A DNA stretch of 40,652 nucleotides from an uncultured Rubrobacteraceae bacterium (GCA_902806105.1 CADCVI010000079.1:1-40652); one strand, 5' to 3'. Counted from the stretch's first letter, positions 31,846 through 40,336 are shown. Made by a program: numbers and translations. The notes: generated from the sequence alone by a model not told the origin.

Positions 31846-31885
31846 GTATGTATTTATGTCGTAACCGAGAGAGAGGAGAAACACC

Positions 31886-32518
31886 GTGGCCTATGAACTC
31901 CCGCAGCTTCCTTACGATTACAACGCGTTGGAGCCGCACATCGACGAGGCGACGATGCACTACCACCACGACAACCACCACAACACCTACATCACCAACT
32001 TGAACACCGCGCTCGAGAAGCACCCCGAGGTGGACCCGGGCGACGTGGATCAGCTTCTCGCCAACATAAACAGCGTCCCCGACGACATCCGCCGGGCGGT
32101 CGTCAACAACGGCGGCGGCCACTCCAACCATGCGATGTTCTGGCAGATCATGGCCCCCGCCGGTCAGGGCGGCGGCGGCGAGCCGAGCGGCGAGCTGGCG
32201 CAGGCCATAAGCTCCAAGTTCGGCTCCTTCGACACCTTCAAGGAGCAGTTCTCCGCGGCCGGCGCCCCGGGTGCCGTCTTCGGCTCGGGCTGGGTATGGC
32301 TCGTCAGCACCCCGAGCGGCGAGCTCTCCATCGAGCAGACCGCCAACCAGGACAGCCCCCTGATGAACGGCCAGCTCCCCATCATCGGGCTCGACGTCTG
32401 GGAGCACGCCTACTACCTCAACTACCAGTACAAGAGGCCGGCGTACATCCAGGCGTGGTGGAACGTGGTCAACTGGGACGAGGCCGAGCGCCGCTACCAG
32501 GCCGCGAAAGCCGCTTAA
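31886..32518 (+). CDS. sodA: Superoxide dismutase, Mn type
   Basis: 210 aa, standard Fe/Mn-SOD. It converts superoxide to hydrogen peroxide and oxygen in the cytosol. Metal ligands: His in [12 protein letters not shown], His in [12 protein letters not shown], and Asp and His in the signature DVWEHAYY. The Gln of TANQDSPLM, placed as in E. coli SodA, together with the surrounding loop favours manganese over iron. GTG 31886 has GAGGAG 8 nt upstream. The short gap to the divergent LOV phosphatase gene and the flavoprotein disulfide reductase that follows suggest an oxidative-stress neighbourhood. It has its own hairpin downstream. Confidence 0.96.
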   Translation: MAYELPQLPYDYNALEPHIDEATMHYHHDNHHNTYITNLNTALEKHPEVDPGDVDQLLANINSVPDDIRRAVVNNGGGHSNHAMFWQIMAPAGQGGGGEPSGELAQAISSKFGSFDTFKEQFSAAGAPGAVFGSGWVWLVSTPSGELSIEQTANQDSPLMNGQLPIIGLDVWEHAYYLNYQYKRPAYIQAWWNVVNWDEAERRYQAAKAA

Positions 32519-32540
32519 CACAGACAACGTAGCAGTCGAA

Positions 32541-32572
32541 GAGGCCCCCGTCGTCGCGACGACGGGGGCCTC
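32541..32572 (+). terminator. Palindromic hairpin after sodA
   Basis: A 32-nt perfect palindrome (16 bp each side, no unpaired centre) 22 nt after the sodA stop. The following bases are only weakly T-rich (TCTCGCGTTG). Likely a terminator or mRNA 3' end. Confidence 0.6.
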
Positions 32573-32680
32573 TCGCGTTGCGGGATTCTTCCCGAGTCAG
32601 TAAACCTCAACCCCGTGCGCCGCGTCACGCGCCTGTACACTTCGGTCTGAGCGTCGAAAGCTACGGGAGGGTGGACGAGG

Positions 32681-34081
32681 ATGCGTCTGGTCGTAATCGG
32701 TGGGGTGGCGGCAGGGACGAAGGCGGCCTCGCGGGCGAAGAGGCTTGTCCCCGACCTCGAGGTGACGATCTACGGCGAGGAGCCGGACACTTCCATCTCC
32801 GAATGCGGCCTGCCTTACCTGATCTCCGGCGTGGTCGAGCGCCGCGAGAACCTCGTCGCCCGGACCCCCGAGAAGTTCGCCGAGCAGGGCATCGAGGCCC
32901 TCGTCCGTCACCGCGTCGAGGAGATTCATCCCGCGGCCAAGAAGATGGTCGTCAGGGACCTGAGGACCGGCGAGAGCTTTGAGGATACCTACGACCGTCT
33001 GATCATCTGCACGGGCGCGAAAGCCATCATGCCCCCCATCGACGGTGCGAACCTCGACGGCGTCTTCCCCGTCCGCTTCCTCACCGATACGGACGACATC
33101 ATGCGCCACATTCGGGAGTATTCGCCGAAGAAGGCAGTCGTGGTCGGTGGCGGGTACATAGGCCTGGAGGTCGCGGAGAACCTGACGGCCCTGGGCATGG
33201 AGGTCTCGCTCGTCGAGGCCACGGGCCAGCTCGCCGGGGCCTTTGGCCCCGAGGTCGGCGAGAAGGTCGAAGAGCACTTGAGGGAGAAGGGCGTCCGGGT
33301 CTTCACGGGCGAGCCGGTCGAGGCGTTCTTGAGTGGGGACTCCCACGCGGGGCGCGTCCGGGCCGTGCGCTTCGGGGGCCGGGAAGCGGAGGCCGAGATC
33401 GTGATCGTGAGCGTCGGGGTAAGGCCGGAGGTCTCCCTCGCGAAGGCCGCCGGGGTCGAGATCGGCGAAACAGGGGCTATCAGGGTGGACAAGCACCTCA
33501 AGACCTCGCTACCGGACATCTGGGCGGCCGGTGACTGCGCCGAATCGACCGACCTCGTCACCGGCGAGCCTACCTGGATCCCCCTGGGCGACACCGCAAA
33601 TCAGATGGGCCGGGTCGCCGGCACCAACGCCGTCGCGGCGGAAGGGGCCGACGAGGACGTTCTGGAGTTTCCTGGAGTGCTCGGGACGGGCGTATTCAAG
33701 GTCTTCGATCTCGCGGTGGCGGGCACGGGTCTCTCCGAGGAAGAGGCCGTGAACGCGGGCTTCGAGCCCGTCACGGCAACGGTAAAGACCGTGAGCTCGG
33801 CCTCCTACTACCCCGGCGGTAAGAAGGGCCTCTTGAAGCTCGTCGTGGACGGAGGGACGGGACGGCTCCTCGGCGCCGAAGCCGTCGGCGAGACGGCGGA
33901 CAAGCTCGTGGACATATGCGCAACCGCGATCTGGGGCAAGCTCACCTACCGGGATCTCGTAAACCTCGATCTCGCCTATGCCCCCCCGTTCGGCCCCGCC
34001 CTGAGTCCTGTTATCCAGGCCGCGGGTGTGATCTCGAACGAGTTCGACCGCCGGCGCGGGTCTTTCCGAAGCCCGAAGTAA
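32681..34081 (+). CDS. FAD-dependent pyridine nucleotide-disulfide oxidoreductase (CoA-disulfide reductase-like)
   Basis: 466 aa. The N-terminal FAD site is MRLVVIGGVAAGTKAASRAK, the NAD(P)H site AVVVGGGYIGLEVAENL (about 151-167) and the second FAD motif DIWAAGDCAE (about 281-290). Cys42 in SISECGLPYLISG is the single redox Cys typical of CoA-disulfide reductases, NADH oxidases and related enzymes. The C-terminal dimerisation domain (340-450) ends in DLAYAPPFGPALSPV, whose Tyr is typical of CoA-binding members. It lacks the C-terminal rhodanese domain of some relatives. It probably keeps a thiol such as CoA reduced, or removes oxygen or peroxide. It follows sodA by 160 bp. ATG 32681 is preceded by GGAGG 10 nt away. 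Confidence 0.87.
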   Translation: MRLVVIGGVAAGTKAASRAKRLVPDLEVTIYGEEPDTSISECGLPYLISGVVERRENLVARTPEKFAEQGIEALVRHRVEEIHPAAKKMVVRDLRTGESFEDTYDRLIICTGAKAIMPPIDGANLDGVFPVRFLTDTDDIMRHIREYSPKKAVVVGGGYIGLEVAENLTALGMEVSLVEATGQLAGAFGPEVGEKVEEHLREKGVRVFTGEPVEAFLSGDSHAGRVRAVRFGGREAEAEIVIVSVGVRPEVSLAKAAGVEIGETGAIRVDKHLKTSLPDIWAAGDCAESTDLVTGEPTWIPLGDTANQMGRVAGTNAVAAEGADEDVLEFPGVLGTGVFKVFDLAVAGTGLSEEEAVNAGFEPVTATVKTVSSASYYPGGKKGLLKLVVDGGTGRLLGAEAVGETADKLVDICATAIWGKLTYRDLVNLDLAYAPPFGPALSPVIQAAGVISNEFDRRRGSFRSPK

Positions 34082-34084
34082 CGT

Positions 34085-34120
34085 GGCGAGGCTAGGGGGG
34101 CGTCTGACACGCCCCCTCGC
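34085..34120. terminator. Bidirectional hairpin between convergent genes
   Basis: Inner 8-bp stem GGGGGCGT/ACGCCCCC (34096-34116) within an outer GGCGAG...CTCGCC pairing. It lies between the flavoprotein stop and the stop of the minus-strand Gln-rich gene, so it may end both transcripts. Confidence 0.55.
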
Positions 34121-34126
34121 CGCTTT

Positions 34127-34873
34127 CTAGTCCCCGAAGTCGCCCCCAAAATCGCCGCCGAAGTCTCCGCCGCCCATATCCTCCACGGCTTCCTCGTAGC
34201 CCTCCTCGTACATCTCCTCCGAACCGTCGCCGAAGAAACCGCCGCCCATCCCCATGGCTCCGAGGCCCATACCCATCCCCATGCCGCCCATCATGGGGGC
34301 ACCGAAGAAGCCGCCGCTGTGGTGGTGACGGTGGCCGCCCCCGATCATGCGCGAGAGGCCGTAGGCGGCGATCCCGCCGAGCACCCCCTTGGCGACGGGG
34401 CTGCCGAGCATGCCGGCGGCGGACTGACCCGCCGACGGTGCGCCCGCGGCCGGAGCCTGTCCCGCTCCGGCGGCGGCTTGCCCCGCCGAGCCCCCGCCAA
34501 GGCTGCCGAGGAGCGAGCCGAGGAGCCCCGGCTGCTGCTGCTGAACCTGGGTCGTCACCCGAGCGAGGGTGGCGGGATCTTGCAAGCGGTCGTCGATGCC
34601 GTCCCCGTTGATGTCCGGGAAACCATGGCCCTGCTGGCGCGCCGACTGGACGAGCTGCTGCCCGAGCTGCATACGCTGCTCGGGGGTCATGTGCGCGAAG
34701 ACGTCCTGGGCAGACTGCTGAAAGACCTGCGGCGGCAGCTGCGGCGCTACCTGCTGGTAGCGGGCCTGCGCTTCCTGCGGGGAGAGCGCCTGCGGCCCCT
34801 GCTGCTGAAAGCGGTTGAGGAAATCCTGCTGGTCCTGCGGCACGTTAGCCATCGGGTTGTTGGGCTGCGTCAT
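34127..34873 (-). CDS. Gln/Gly-rich low-complexity protein with EF-hand-like loop
   Basis: 248 aa. ATG 34873 has AGGAGG 7 nt upstream. The N-terminal 85 residues are Gln-rich and helical (QDQQDFLNRFQQQG, QEAQARYQQVAPQLPP, TPEQRMQLGQQLVQSARQQG). A single FPDINGDGIDDRL around 86-98 matches a calcium-binding EF-hand/dockerin-type loop. The rest is Gly/Ala-rich with a probable hydrophobic hairpin, a His patch (GGGHRHHHSGG), a Met/Gly run and an acidic tail with repeated GGDFGGDFGG. No signal peptide. I do not know its function; the sequence suggests a largely disordered or oligomerising protein. A 12-bp inverted repeat lies just 5' of its ribosome site. Confidence 0.75.
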   Translation of the reverse strand: MTQPNNPMANVPQDQQDFLNRFQQQGPQALSPQEAQARYQQVAPQLPPQVFQQSAQDVFAHMTPEQRMQLGQQLVQSARQQGHGFPDINGDGIDDRLQDPATLARVTTQVQQQQPGLLGSLLGSLGGGSAGQAAAGAGQAPAAGAPSAGQSAAGMLGSPVAKGVLGGIAAYGLSRMIGGGHRHHHSGGFFGAPMMGGMGMGMGLGAMGMGGGFFGDGSEEMYEEGYEEAVEDMGGGDFGGDFGGDFGD

Positions 34874-35215
34874 CTCTCGTCCTCCTGATCTGGATACGCA
34901 TTTCTGTATTCGACTTCTTTTCCCCATGCGAGTTCCAGATAACCAACCGGCTCCCGGTTTGGTGGCCTACGACACAACGGGGATGGTAAGAGACCAGGGT
35001 CGGCGCTGAAGGCGAAAACGCTTCCTTCGACCGGCGGCCGGTATTCAACGGCCGCACGGTTCTGACGATGATGTTTCGGCTTTCGCGCCTTTGGGTCAAC
35101 CCCGCGCAAAGACTCGGCGCGCCGGCTGATGCGGCGGCCCGTGCCACGTCCTCCGGACCACGGCGCTTCGCGCGCGGCTGCGCATCGTGCGCCGCTTTCG
35201 TGTAGCGTAGCGGTC
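34874..35215. other. 342-bp gap upstream of the Gln-rich gene and HAD gene
   Basis: Divergent promoter region. Near the minus-strand gene lies the split inverted repeat 34888-34940. Near the plus-strand gene, TAGCGT (35203-35208) stands 7 nt before ATG 35216. The open frames across it have no usable start or ribosome site. Nothing else is recognised. Confidence 0.45.
34888..34940 (-). promoter_or_regulatory. Inverted repeat in the leader of the Gln-rich gene
   Basis: ATCTGGA (34888-34894) and CGCAT (34897-34901) pair with ATGCG (34926-34930) and TCCAGAT (34934-34940): 12 bp with a 2/3-nt internal loop and a 24-nt apical loop. On the minus strand its 3' arm ends 1 nt before AGGAGG, so folding could control translation. 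Confidence 0.45.
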
Positions 35216-35878
35216 ATGGCTCTGGCGCTCTTCGACCTCGACAACACGCTCCTGCGGGGGGATAGCGACCACGCGTGGTGCGAGTACCTCATAGAGAAGG
35301 GGGTTCTCGGGGGCGAGGCGTACCGCGAGGCGAACGACCGCTTCTACAGGGAGTACGAGGCCGGGACGCTCGACATACAGGAGTACCTCGCCTTCCAGCT
35401 CCGGCCGCTCGGGGAGTACCCGAAAGAGAAGCTGCACCGCTGGCGCGAGGAGTTCGTGGCGACGCGGATCGAGCCCATGATCTCCGCCGACGCCCTCGCC
35501 CTCCTGGAGAAGCACCGCTCCCGGGAGGACGAGCTCGTCCTCATCACGGCGACGAACCGCTTCGTCACCGAGCCCATCGCCGAACTCCTCCGCGTCCCGA
35601 CCCTCCTCGCAACCGGGGTCGAGGAGGCGGACGGGCGCTACACCGGCCGTCCCTCCGGCGTCCCGACCTTCCGCGAGGGCAAGGTCACGCGTCTGGAAGG
35701 GTGGCTGGAGGAGACAGGCAACACCCTGGAAGGCAGTTACTTCTACAGCGACTCCCAGAACGACCTGCCGCTCCTGGAGAGGGTCGAGAACCCCGTCGCC
35801 GTCAACCCGGACCCGGTCCTGCTCGCCCGCGCGGAGGAGGAGGGCTGGCCCGTCCTCCTCCTCTCCGGGGGGCCGTAG
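35216..35878 (+). CDS. HAD-IB family hydrolase (phosphoserine phosphatase-like)
   Basis: 220 aa haloacid-dehalogenase phosphatase, subfamily IB. Catalytic Asp7 and Asp9 lie in FDLDNTLLRGDSD, motif II is the Thr of LITATNRF (about residue 107), the motif III Lys is in FREGKVTRL, and the Mg2+-binding Asp pair is in YSDSQNDLPLL. The helical cap between motifs I and II (DHAWCEYLIEKGVLGGEAY, FYREYEAGTLD) is that of SerB-like and TIGR01490-type enzymes. It dephosphorylates a small metabolite, perhaps phosphoserine or a lipid head group. The start is ATG 35216; earlier frame is unlikely. No Shine-Dalgarno is present; TAGCGT 7 nt upstream hints at a leaderless mRNA. It converges with trpB2. Confidence 0.87.
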   Translation: MALALFDLDNTLLRGDSDHAWCEYLIEKGVLGGEAYREANDRFYREYEAGTLDIQEYLAFQLRPLGEYPKEKLHRWREEFVATRIEPMISADALALLEKHRSREDELVLITATNRFVTEPIAELLRVPTLLATGVEEADGRYTGRPSGVPTFREGKVTRLEGWLEETGNTLEGSYFYSDSQNDLPLLERVENPVAVNPDPVLLARAEEEGWPVLLLSGGP

Positions 35879-35885
35879 GGGTCTT

Positions 35886-37238
35886 CTAGCCCGGTATCCC
35901 GGCTACGGCCCGGTCGATGTCCTCCTCCGAGTACTCCAGATCCACGAGGTTGCCCGCGAGGTAGGCCTCGTAGGCGCCGAGGTCGAAGTGGCCGTGCCCG
36001 CAGAGGTTGAAGAGGATGACCTTCTCCTCCCCCGCCTCCTTCGCCTCCAGCGCGAGGTCTATCGTCGCCTTGATCGCGTGGGTAACCTCGGGGGCCGGGA
36101 CGATGCCCTCGGTGCGCGCGAACATCACGCCCGCCTCGAAGGTCGGGTTCTGGGGGTAGGCCCGTGCCTCGACGAGCCCCTCGTGGACGAGCGCCGAGAC
36201 TATCGGGGAATCGCCGTGGTAGCGCAGGCCCCCTGCGTGGATGCCGCTCGGCATAAACGAGTGGCCGAGCGTGTACATCTTCATCATCGGGGTGGTGCCG
36301 GCCGTGTCGCCGAAGTCGTAGACGTAGCGGCCCTTCGTGAGCGTAGGGCAGGAGGCGGGCTCGACGCCGATGATCCTGGTGTCCTTGTTCCCCTTCAGGT
36401 TCTCCCTGAGGAACGGGAAGGCGATGCCCCCGAAGTTCGAGCCGCCGCCGACGCAGCCGACGACGACGTCGGGGTACTCCCCGGCCATCTCCATCTGCTT
36501 CAGGGCCTCCTCGCCTATGACCGTCTGGTGCATCAGGACGTGGTTGAGGACGCTGCCGAGGGCGTACTTTGCGTCGTCGTGCTTCACGGCGTCCTCGACG
36601 GCCTCGCTTATGGCGATGCCAAGGGAGCCGGAGGAGTCCGGGTTCTCCTCCAGGATGTTACGCCCGGCCTGCGTGAGGTCCGTCGGGCTCGCGTGGACCG
36701 TAGCGCCGTAGGTCTCCATCATGATGCGCCGGTAGGGCTTCTGGTTGTAGGAGACGCGGACCATGTAGACCGTGCATTCGAGGCCAAGGGCCCCGCAGGC
36801 GAAGGCGAGGGAGGAGCCCCACTGTCCGGCGCCGGTCTCCGTGGTCAGGCGCTTCACGCCCTCCTGCTTGTTGTAGTAGGCCTGGGGGACGGCGGTGTTC
36901 GGCTTGTGGGAGCCCGAGGGGGAGACGCCCTCGTACTTGTAGTAGATGTGGGCGGGGGTGCCGAGGGCCTTCTCGAGGCGGCGGGCCCGAAAGAGCGGGG
37001 TCGGGCGCCACAGGGCGTAGGTCTCCCGGACCTCCTCGGGGATCGGGACGTAACGGTCCCGCGTCACCTCCTGGCGGATGATCTCCTCCGGGAAGATCGG
37101 CGCGAAGTCGCCAGGTCCCGCGGGCTCCCTCGTCGCCGGGTTCAGCGGCGGATCGAGATCGAACGGCAGGTCCGGGACGATGTTGTACCAGCTCTCCGGG
37201 ATCGCCTTCTCGTCGAGCGGGAACTTCCTTGGCTCCAT
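35886..37238 (-). CDS. trpB2: TrpB2-type tryptophan synthase beta-like enzyme
   Basis: 450 aa PLP enzyme of the TrpB2 (TrpB-like) family, longer than canonical TrpB by an N-terminal extension (about 1-75). PLP Lys112 lies in [31 protein letters not shown] (132-145) is the substrate loop with Trp where TrpB1 has His, and [16 protein letters not shown] binds the phosphate. It condenses indole and serine to tryptophan; TrpB2 may work alone or with other TrpA partners. No trpA or other trp gene is nearby, so a stand-alone indole-salvage role is likely. ATG 37238 has GGAGG 7 nt upstream. It is convergent with the HAD gene, with 7 bp between stops. Confidence 0.93.
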   Translation of the reverse strand: MEPRKFPLDEKAIPESWYNIVPDLPFDLDPPLNPATREPAGPGDFAPIFPEEIIRQEVTRDRYVPIPEEVRETYALWRPTPLFRARRLEKALGTPAHIYYKYEGVSPSGSHKPNTAVPQAYYNKQEGVKRLTTETGAGQWGSSLAFACGALGLECTVYMVRVSYNQKPYRRIMMETYGATVHASPTDLTQAGRNILEENPDSSGSLGIAISEAVEDAVKHDDAKYALGSVLNHVLMHQTVIGEEALKQMEMAGEYPDVVVGCVGGGSNFGGIAFPFLRENLKGNKDTRIIGVEPASCPTLTKGRYVYDFGDTAGTTPMMKMYTLGHSFMPSGIHAGGLRYHGDSPIVSALVHEGLVEARAYPQNPTFEAGVMFARTEGIVPAPEVTHAIKATIDLALEAKEAGEEKVILFNLCGHGHFDLGAYEAYLAGNLVDLEYSEEDIDRAVAGIPG

Positions 37239-37413
37239 GGCAAAACCTCCGGTTCGGATCTGGTGGGCCGATCGGCCCTTCAGCCGGTCAGCTTACAGCT
37301 TTCGGAGGCACCGCACCTCGGCGCCCGGGAAGTTCCAGCCACCCGGTGACCGTCTATAGGAATGCGGCCGACGACGAGCCGCCGAAGGCGGCGCTGCAAG
37401 GGGCCGTCGGGCT

Positions 37414-38712
37414 CTAGGCCACCCAGCGGTAGGTCGTGAAGAGCGAGACGAGGATGATCCCGGCTGCGGAACTCGCCACGAGGTAGACAGCGAGGCCGGC
37501 CCTCGTGCGAGAGAGGAGGAAGCCGGCGATCAGGAAGACCGGGAACGCCGCGAGCACGAAGCGGGGCATGCTCATCAGGGGGAGGTACGACGAGGGGGCG
37601 AGCATCGGCTGCGACACGAGGACGAGGGCGTAGACCGAGAGGCCGGGCGGCAGGCCGAGGAGGCAAGCGCCCGCGAGGTAGAGGAAGACGGCGAGGAACA
37701 GCAGGTTGACCACGTTCGAGGCCTCGAAGGCGTAGTCGGGGGCTCGCGCTACAAAGAGCCTGGCCGGGTGCAGAAAGTGATCCGCGCCCCACACCGCCGT
37801 CCTCCAGGCGTGGTCGAGCGTCGAGATCGGGTTTCTGAACCCGCGGCCCCAGTGGGTGGTCTGCTCGTGCACGAAGATCAAGGGCTCCCCGAAGCGGACC
37901 CACAGAAACGCCACGTAGGCGACGAGACCCGTCGGCACGAGGCCCAGGCACGCGAGCCCGCGAAGCCCGAACTCGTCGCGACCTCGCAGCCACTCGTAGC
38001 CGAGAGGGATGAGCAGGAGCACCCCGGGGTTGCGCGTAGCGGCGGCGAGCCCGCCGAGGACGCCCGCGAGCAGGAGATTGCGGCGCACGAGGGCCGCCCA
38101 GACCGTACCCGCGGAGAGGGCCAGGAAGAGCGCCTCGGTGTAGAAGGCGTTGAAGAAGAAGGCAGTCGGGAAGAACGCCATCGCGAGCGTCGCGGCCCGG
38201 GCAGCCTTCTCGTCGTAGATCTCCTCGGCTATCCGGTAGACGAAGAAGAGGCCGGCGAGCGCGGCGACGAGCGAGACCCCGACCCCCCACGTCACGAGCC
38301 CGCCCGGCATGACGTGGGCCACCGCGCGCACGAGCAGGGGGTACAGCGGGAAGAACACGGTGCTCGTCGGGGAGTGTGATCCAGCGTAGCCCTCGCCCGC
38401 GATCTCGGCGTACCACGCGCCGTCCCAGTTTGCCCAGTAACCCAGGGTGCGCGGCGCGCTCCGCAGCTCGTCGGGCGGCCTGGCATCGGGCAGGAGGGCG
38501 ACGGCCGCCGCACCGGCCACAAAGAACACGAGCCGTGAGGCGCCGAAGACCGCGAAGACGAACGGCCACGCGCCCGCCCTCTTCCTGACGTAGGTCACGC
38601 AGAGGGTGAGGGCCACGGCCGCCGTCCAGAAGAGGCGCGAAAACCCGCGTGAGGTCCCGCCCAGCGCACGGCCCACGCCAGTACCACCCGCGCCGATCCT
38701 CGACCGATCCAA
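37414..38712 (-). CDS. Membrane mannosyltransferase (PIG-V-like, GT-C fold)
   Basis: 432 aa, about ten hydrophobic helices. The signature NWDGAWYAEIAGEGYAG (about 94-110) is the catalytic loop Asp region of PIG-V-type mannosyltransferases, following the first helix pair; TVFFPLYPLLVRAV and FFPTAFFFNAFYTEALFLAL are further family segments. Such GT-C enzymes use a polyprenyl-phosphate sugar and add it on the outer face of the membrane, for a glycolipid or glycoprotein. The acceptor here is unknown. The start is uncertain: TTG 38712 has a GGAGG directly abutting it; GTG 38676 is an option. It lies upstream of trpB2 on the same strand, with a 175-bp gap and no sign of a functional link. Confidence 0.83.
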   Translation of the reverse strand: MDRSRIGAGGTGVGRALGGTSRGFSRLFWTAAVALTLCVTYVRKRAGAWPFVFAVFGASRLVFFVAGAAAVALLPDARPPDELRSAPRTLGYWANWDGAWYAEIAGEGYAGSHSPTSTVFFPLYPLLVRAVAHVMPGGLVTWGVGVSLVAALAGLFFVYRIAEEIYDEKAARAATLAMAFFPTAFFFNAFYTEALFLALSAGTVWAALVRRNLLLAGVLGGLAAATRNPGVLLLIPLGYEWLRGRDEFGLRGLACLGLVPTGLVAYVAFLWVRFGEPLIFVHEQTTHWGRGFRNPISTLDHAWRTAVWGADHFLHPARLFVARAPDYAFEASNVVNLLFLAVFLYLAGACLLGLPPGLSVYALVLVSQPMLAPSSYLPLMSMPRFVLAAFPVFLIAGFLLSRTRAGLAVYLVASSAAGIILVSLFTTYRWVA

Positions 38713-38970
38713 CCTCCACCACCCCCTCCGTGTACGACGACCTGCCCCCGAAGAACGGCTCCTGTACCCCCCGGATTACGAACCGTCAGGAGTATAGGAA
38801 GGCGAATCGGCCCCTAGGTGAAACCATGCTTAAAGTCCGGTTAAAGTTGCGTTCAACACGGCATCACCCGTTCCAGAGCCTCCCGGAGGCGTCGGATGCT
38901 CCGCCCGGTACGGAGGGTGTGTGGCATTGCTCGAAGGTCAAACCCCCGCGAAGAGCGTTTCACTGCCTCG

Positions 38971-39022
38971 GCAGGGAAGGCCGCGACCGGGCTTCAAGCA
39001 CCCCGGTCGCGGCCTTCCCTGC
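38971..39022. repeat. Perfect 21-bp inverted repeat
   Basis: Arms 38971-38991 and 39002-39022 are perfectly complementary, with a 10-nt loop (CTTCAAGCAC). No T-run on either side. It could be a terminator, the core of a small RNA, or a binding site. Confidence 0.7.
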
Positions 39023-39182
39023 GTGTGGTTGGCCCTATCCTCTTTTAGGGATGGAGCTCCCCGCTACCGGGCCAGGTTTTCATCGACGAGTTCGGGTTGG
39101 AAGGAGAACACCTGATCTGGTTTCCGGGCGATGCACCTTCGTGTGTCCCTCTCGCTCTCCCATCCAGTTTTCAGTCACGATA

Positions 39183-39217
39183 GACCCCCGGGGGCCTGTT
39201 ACGGGCTTCCGGGGGTC
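39183..39217 (-). terminator. Hairpin after the glycerophosphodiesterase gene
   Basis: GACCCCCGG (39183-39191) and CCGGGGGTC (39209-39217) pair over a 17-nt loop, 16 nt past the minus-strand stop. It lacks a clear T-run. Confidence 0.45.
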
Positions 39218-39232
39218 GGATCTACGGGCTTC

Positions 39233-40213
39233 TTACCGGGTTTGGAGGACCTGGCGGCAGGATGCGTTTGCCTGCGAGGCGAGGCGCGCCGCGGTCTTTC
39301 CGGGGGCCGCCTCCTTGCCGAGGACCTCTTCGAGACGGTCCGGGAAGTTCGTGAACATGCCGTCCACGCCGAGGCCGATGAGGCTCACCATCTCCGCCTT
39401 CTCGTTCACGGTGTAGGGATGGAGGTCCAGGCAGCGGGCGTGCGCGGCCTCGACCAGCGGGCGGTCCACGTCGTTCTTCGAGGGGCCGATGCCGACGGCG
39501 TAGGACGCGGCGAAGTCGAGGCGAGACTGGATCGTCTGGCTCGTCTCCGCGCCGGCGTAGAGTTGGATGAGGGGGAGCGAGGGGTCGAGGGCGTGGATCT
39601 TCACGAGGCTCGCCGGGCTGAAGGACTGGATCAGGACCTGCCATCTCTCGGCGGCGGGCCGGGTCAGACCGTACTCGTCCATGAGCCTGAGAAGCTCCTC
39701 CTCCATGCCGGGGGCGGACTCGGGGCTCTTCGTCTCGATGTAGTAGTTGACGCTCTTGCGGTAGCGTTGGAATACCTCTTCGAGTGTGGGTATCCGCAGG
39801 CCCACGTACTCCTCGCTCGCGTACCGGGGATACGCCTGGTTGAACCAGCTCCCCACGTCGCAGGTCTTGATCTGGGCGAGCGTCTTGTCGCGCACGAGGC
39901 CGGTGCAGTCGCCCGGGGCGGACTCGGCGGTCGGCCTCGCGGTGCGATTCAGGGTTTCATCGTGCAGCGCGACGAGCACGCCGTCCCTCGTGAACTGCAA
40001 GTCCTGCTCGATGTAGTCGGCCCCCATCTTCTTCGCCAGGTCGTACGAAGCGATGGTGTGCTCCGGCGCGTAGCCCGACGCCCCCCGGTGCCCGATGTTG
40101 AGGACCGGGGCATCCTCTTTCGCACCCTTCCCGGCACCCGGCCCGGGCGCCGCAGCGGCCGAGGAAGCGGCCACCGCCAGCAAGCCTATCGTCAGGACAG
40201 CCACGAGCTTCAT
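39233..40213 (-). CDS. glpQ: Exported glycerophosphodiester phosphodiesterase
   Basis: 326 aa from ATG 40213 (GTG 40234 is an alternative). A signal peptide covers about residues 1-22 (KLVAVLTIGLLAVAASSAAA). The GDPD TIM barrel follows, with His42-Arg43 in NIGHRGASGYAPEHT, Glu69-Asp71 in DYIEQDLQFTRDG, and His84 in VALHDETLNRT; a further Glu lies in YYIETKSPE. It splits glycerophosphodiesters outside the membrane to sn-glycerol-3-phosphate and an alcohol, with Ca2+ in GlpQ-type enzymes. Two Cys (in APGDCTG and IKTCDVG) and another pair near the C-terminus could form disulfides, as expected for an exported protein. The neighbouring 5'-nucleotidase also frees phosphate, so both may serve phosphate scavenging. 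Confidence 0.9.
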   Translation of the reverse strand: MKLVAVLTIGLLAVAASSAAAAPGPGAGKGAKEDAPVLNIGHRGASGYAPEHTIASYDLAKKMGADYIEQDLQFTRDGVLVALHDETLNRTARPTAESAPGDCTGLVRDKTLAQIKTCDVGSWFNQAYPRYASEEYVGLRIPTLEEVFQRYRKSVNYYIETKSPESAPGMEEELLRLMDEYGLTRPAAERWQVLIQSFSPASLVKIHALDPSLPLIQLYAGAETSQTIQSRLDFAASYAVGIGPSKNDVDRPLVEAAHARCLDLHPYTVNEKAEMVSLIGLGVDGMFTNFPDRLEEVLGKEAAPGKTAARLASQANASCRQVLQTR

Positions 40214-40336
40214 GCGCACCAATTCGATCCCCACTTCCGGAAGACGGTCACCTTACAGCGGGGAGCATAGCGATCCGGGGCGGGGCGTAGGTTACCCGAC
40301 GGAGAAATCTTCGTTAAAACCTCGGGGTCCAGGAGC

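Larger units (their letters stand above)
38713..39232. other. 520-bp intergenic region with strong hairpins
   Basis: The longest gap. It separates the mannosyltransferase start (-) from the glycerophosphodiesterase stop (-). It contains a perfect 21-bp hairpin (38971-39022), a structured-looking patch (about 39029-39075) with nested repeats, and a 9-bp inverted repeat (39183-39217) beside the phosphodiesterase stop. I find no protein gene with a ribosome site and no match to RNase P, tmRNA, 6S or SRP RNA signatures. A small RNA is possible. Confidence 0.45.

Noticed and set aside
29574..32003. 809-codon plus-strand frame opposite the LOV phosphatase gene
   Set aside because: The minus-strand protein has four recognisable domains with all key residues, so this frame is a shadow; it even runs into sodA.
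34870..35000. Minus-strand frame ending in a plausible charged tail (GYLELAWGKEVEYRNAYPDQ), with its TGA overlapping the ATG of the Gln-rich gene
   Set aside because: The ATGA overlap is suggestive, but the only nearby start is a TTG without a ribosome site, and the segment coincides with the leader inverted repeat. More likely non-coding leader.
38660..38690. T-box-like GGGTGGTACTGGCG on the minus strand
   Set aside because: It lies inside the N-terminal coding part of the mannosyltransferase and lacks the specifier and antiterminator context.
39029..39080. Patch resembling part of a fluoride (crcB) riboswitch on the plus strand (GGGATGGAG/CTCCCC with ACCG)
   Set aside because: The second half of the motif (GATGACTCC-type pairing) is missing, and no plus-strand gene follows.
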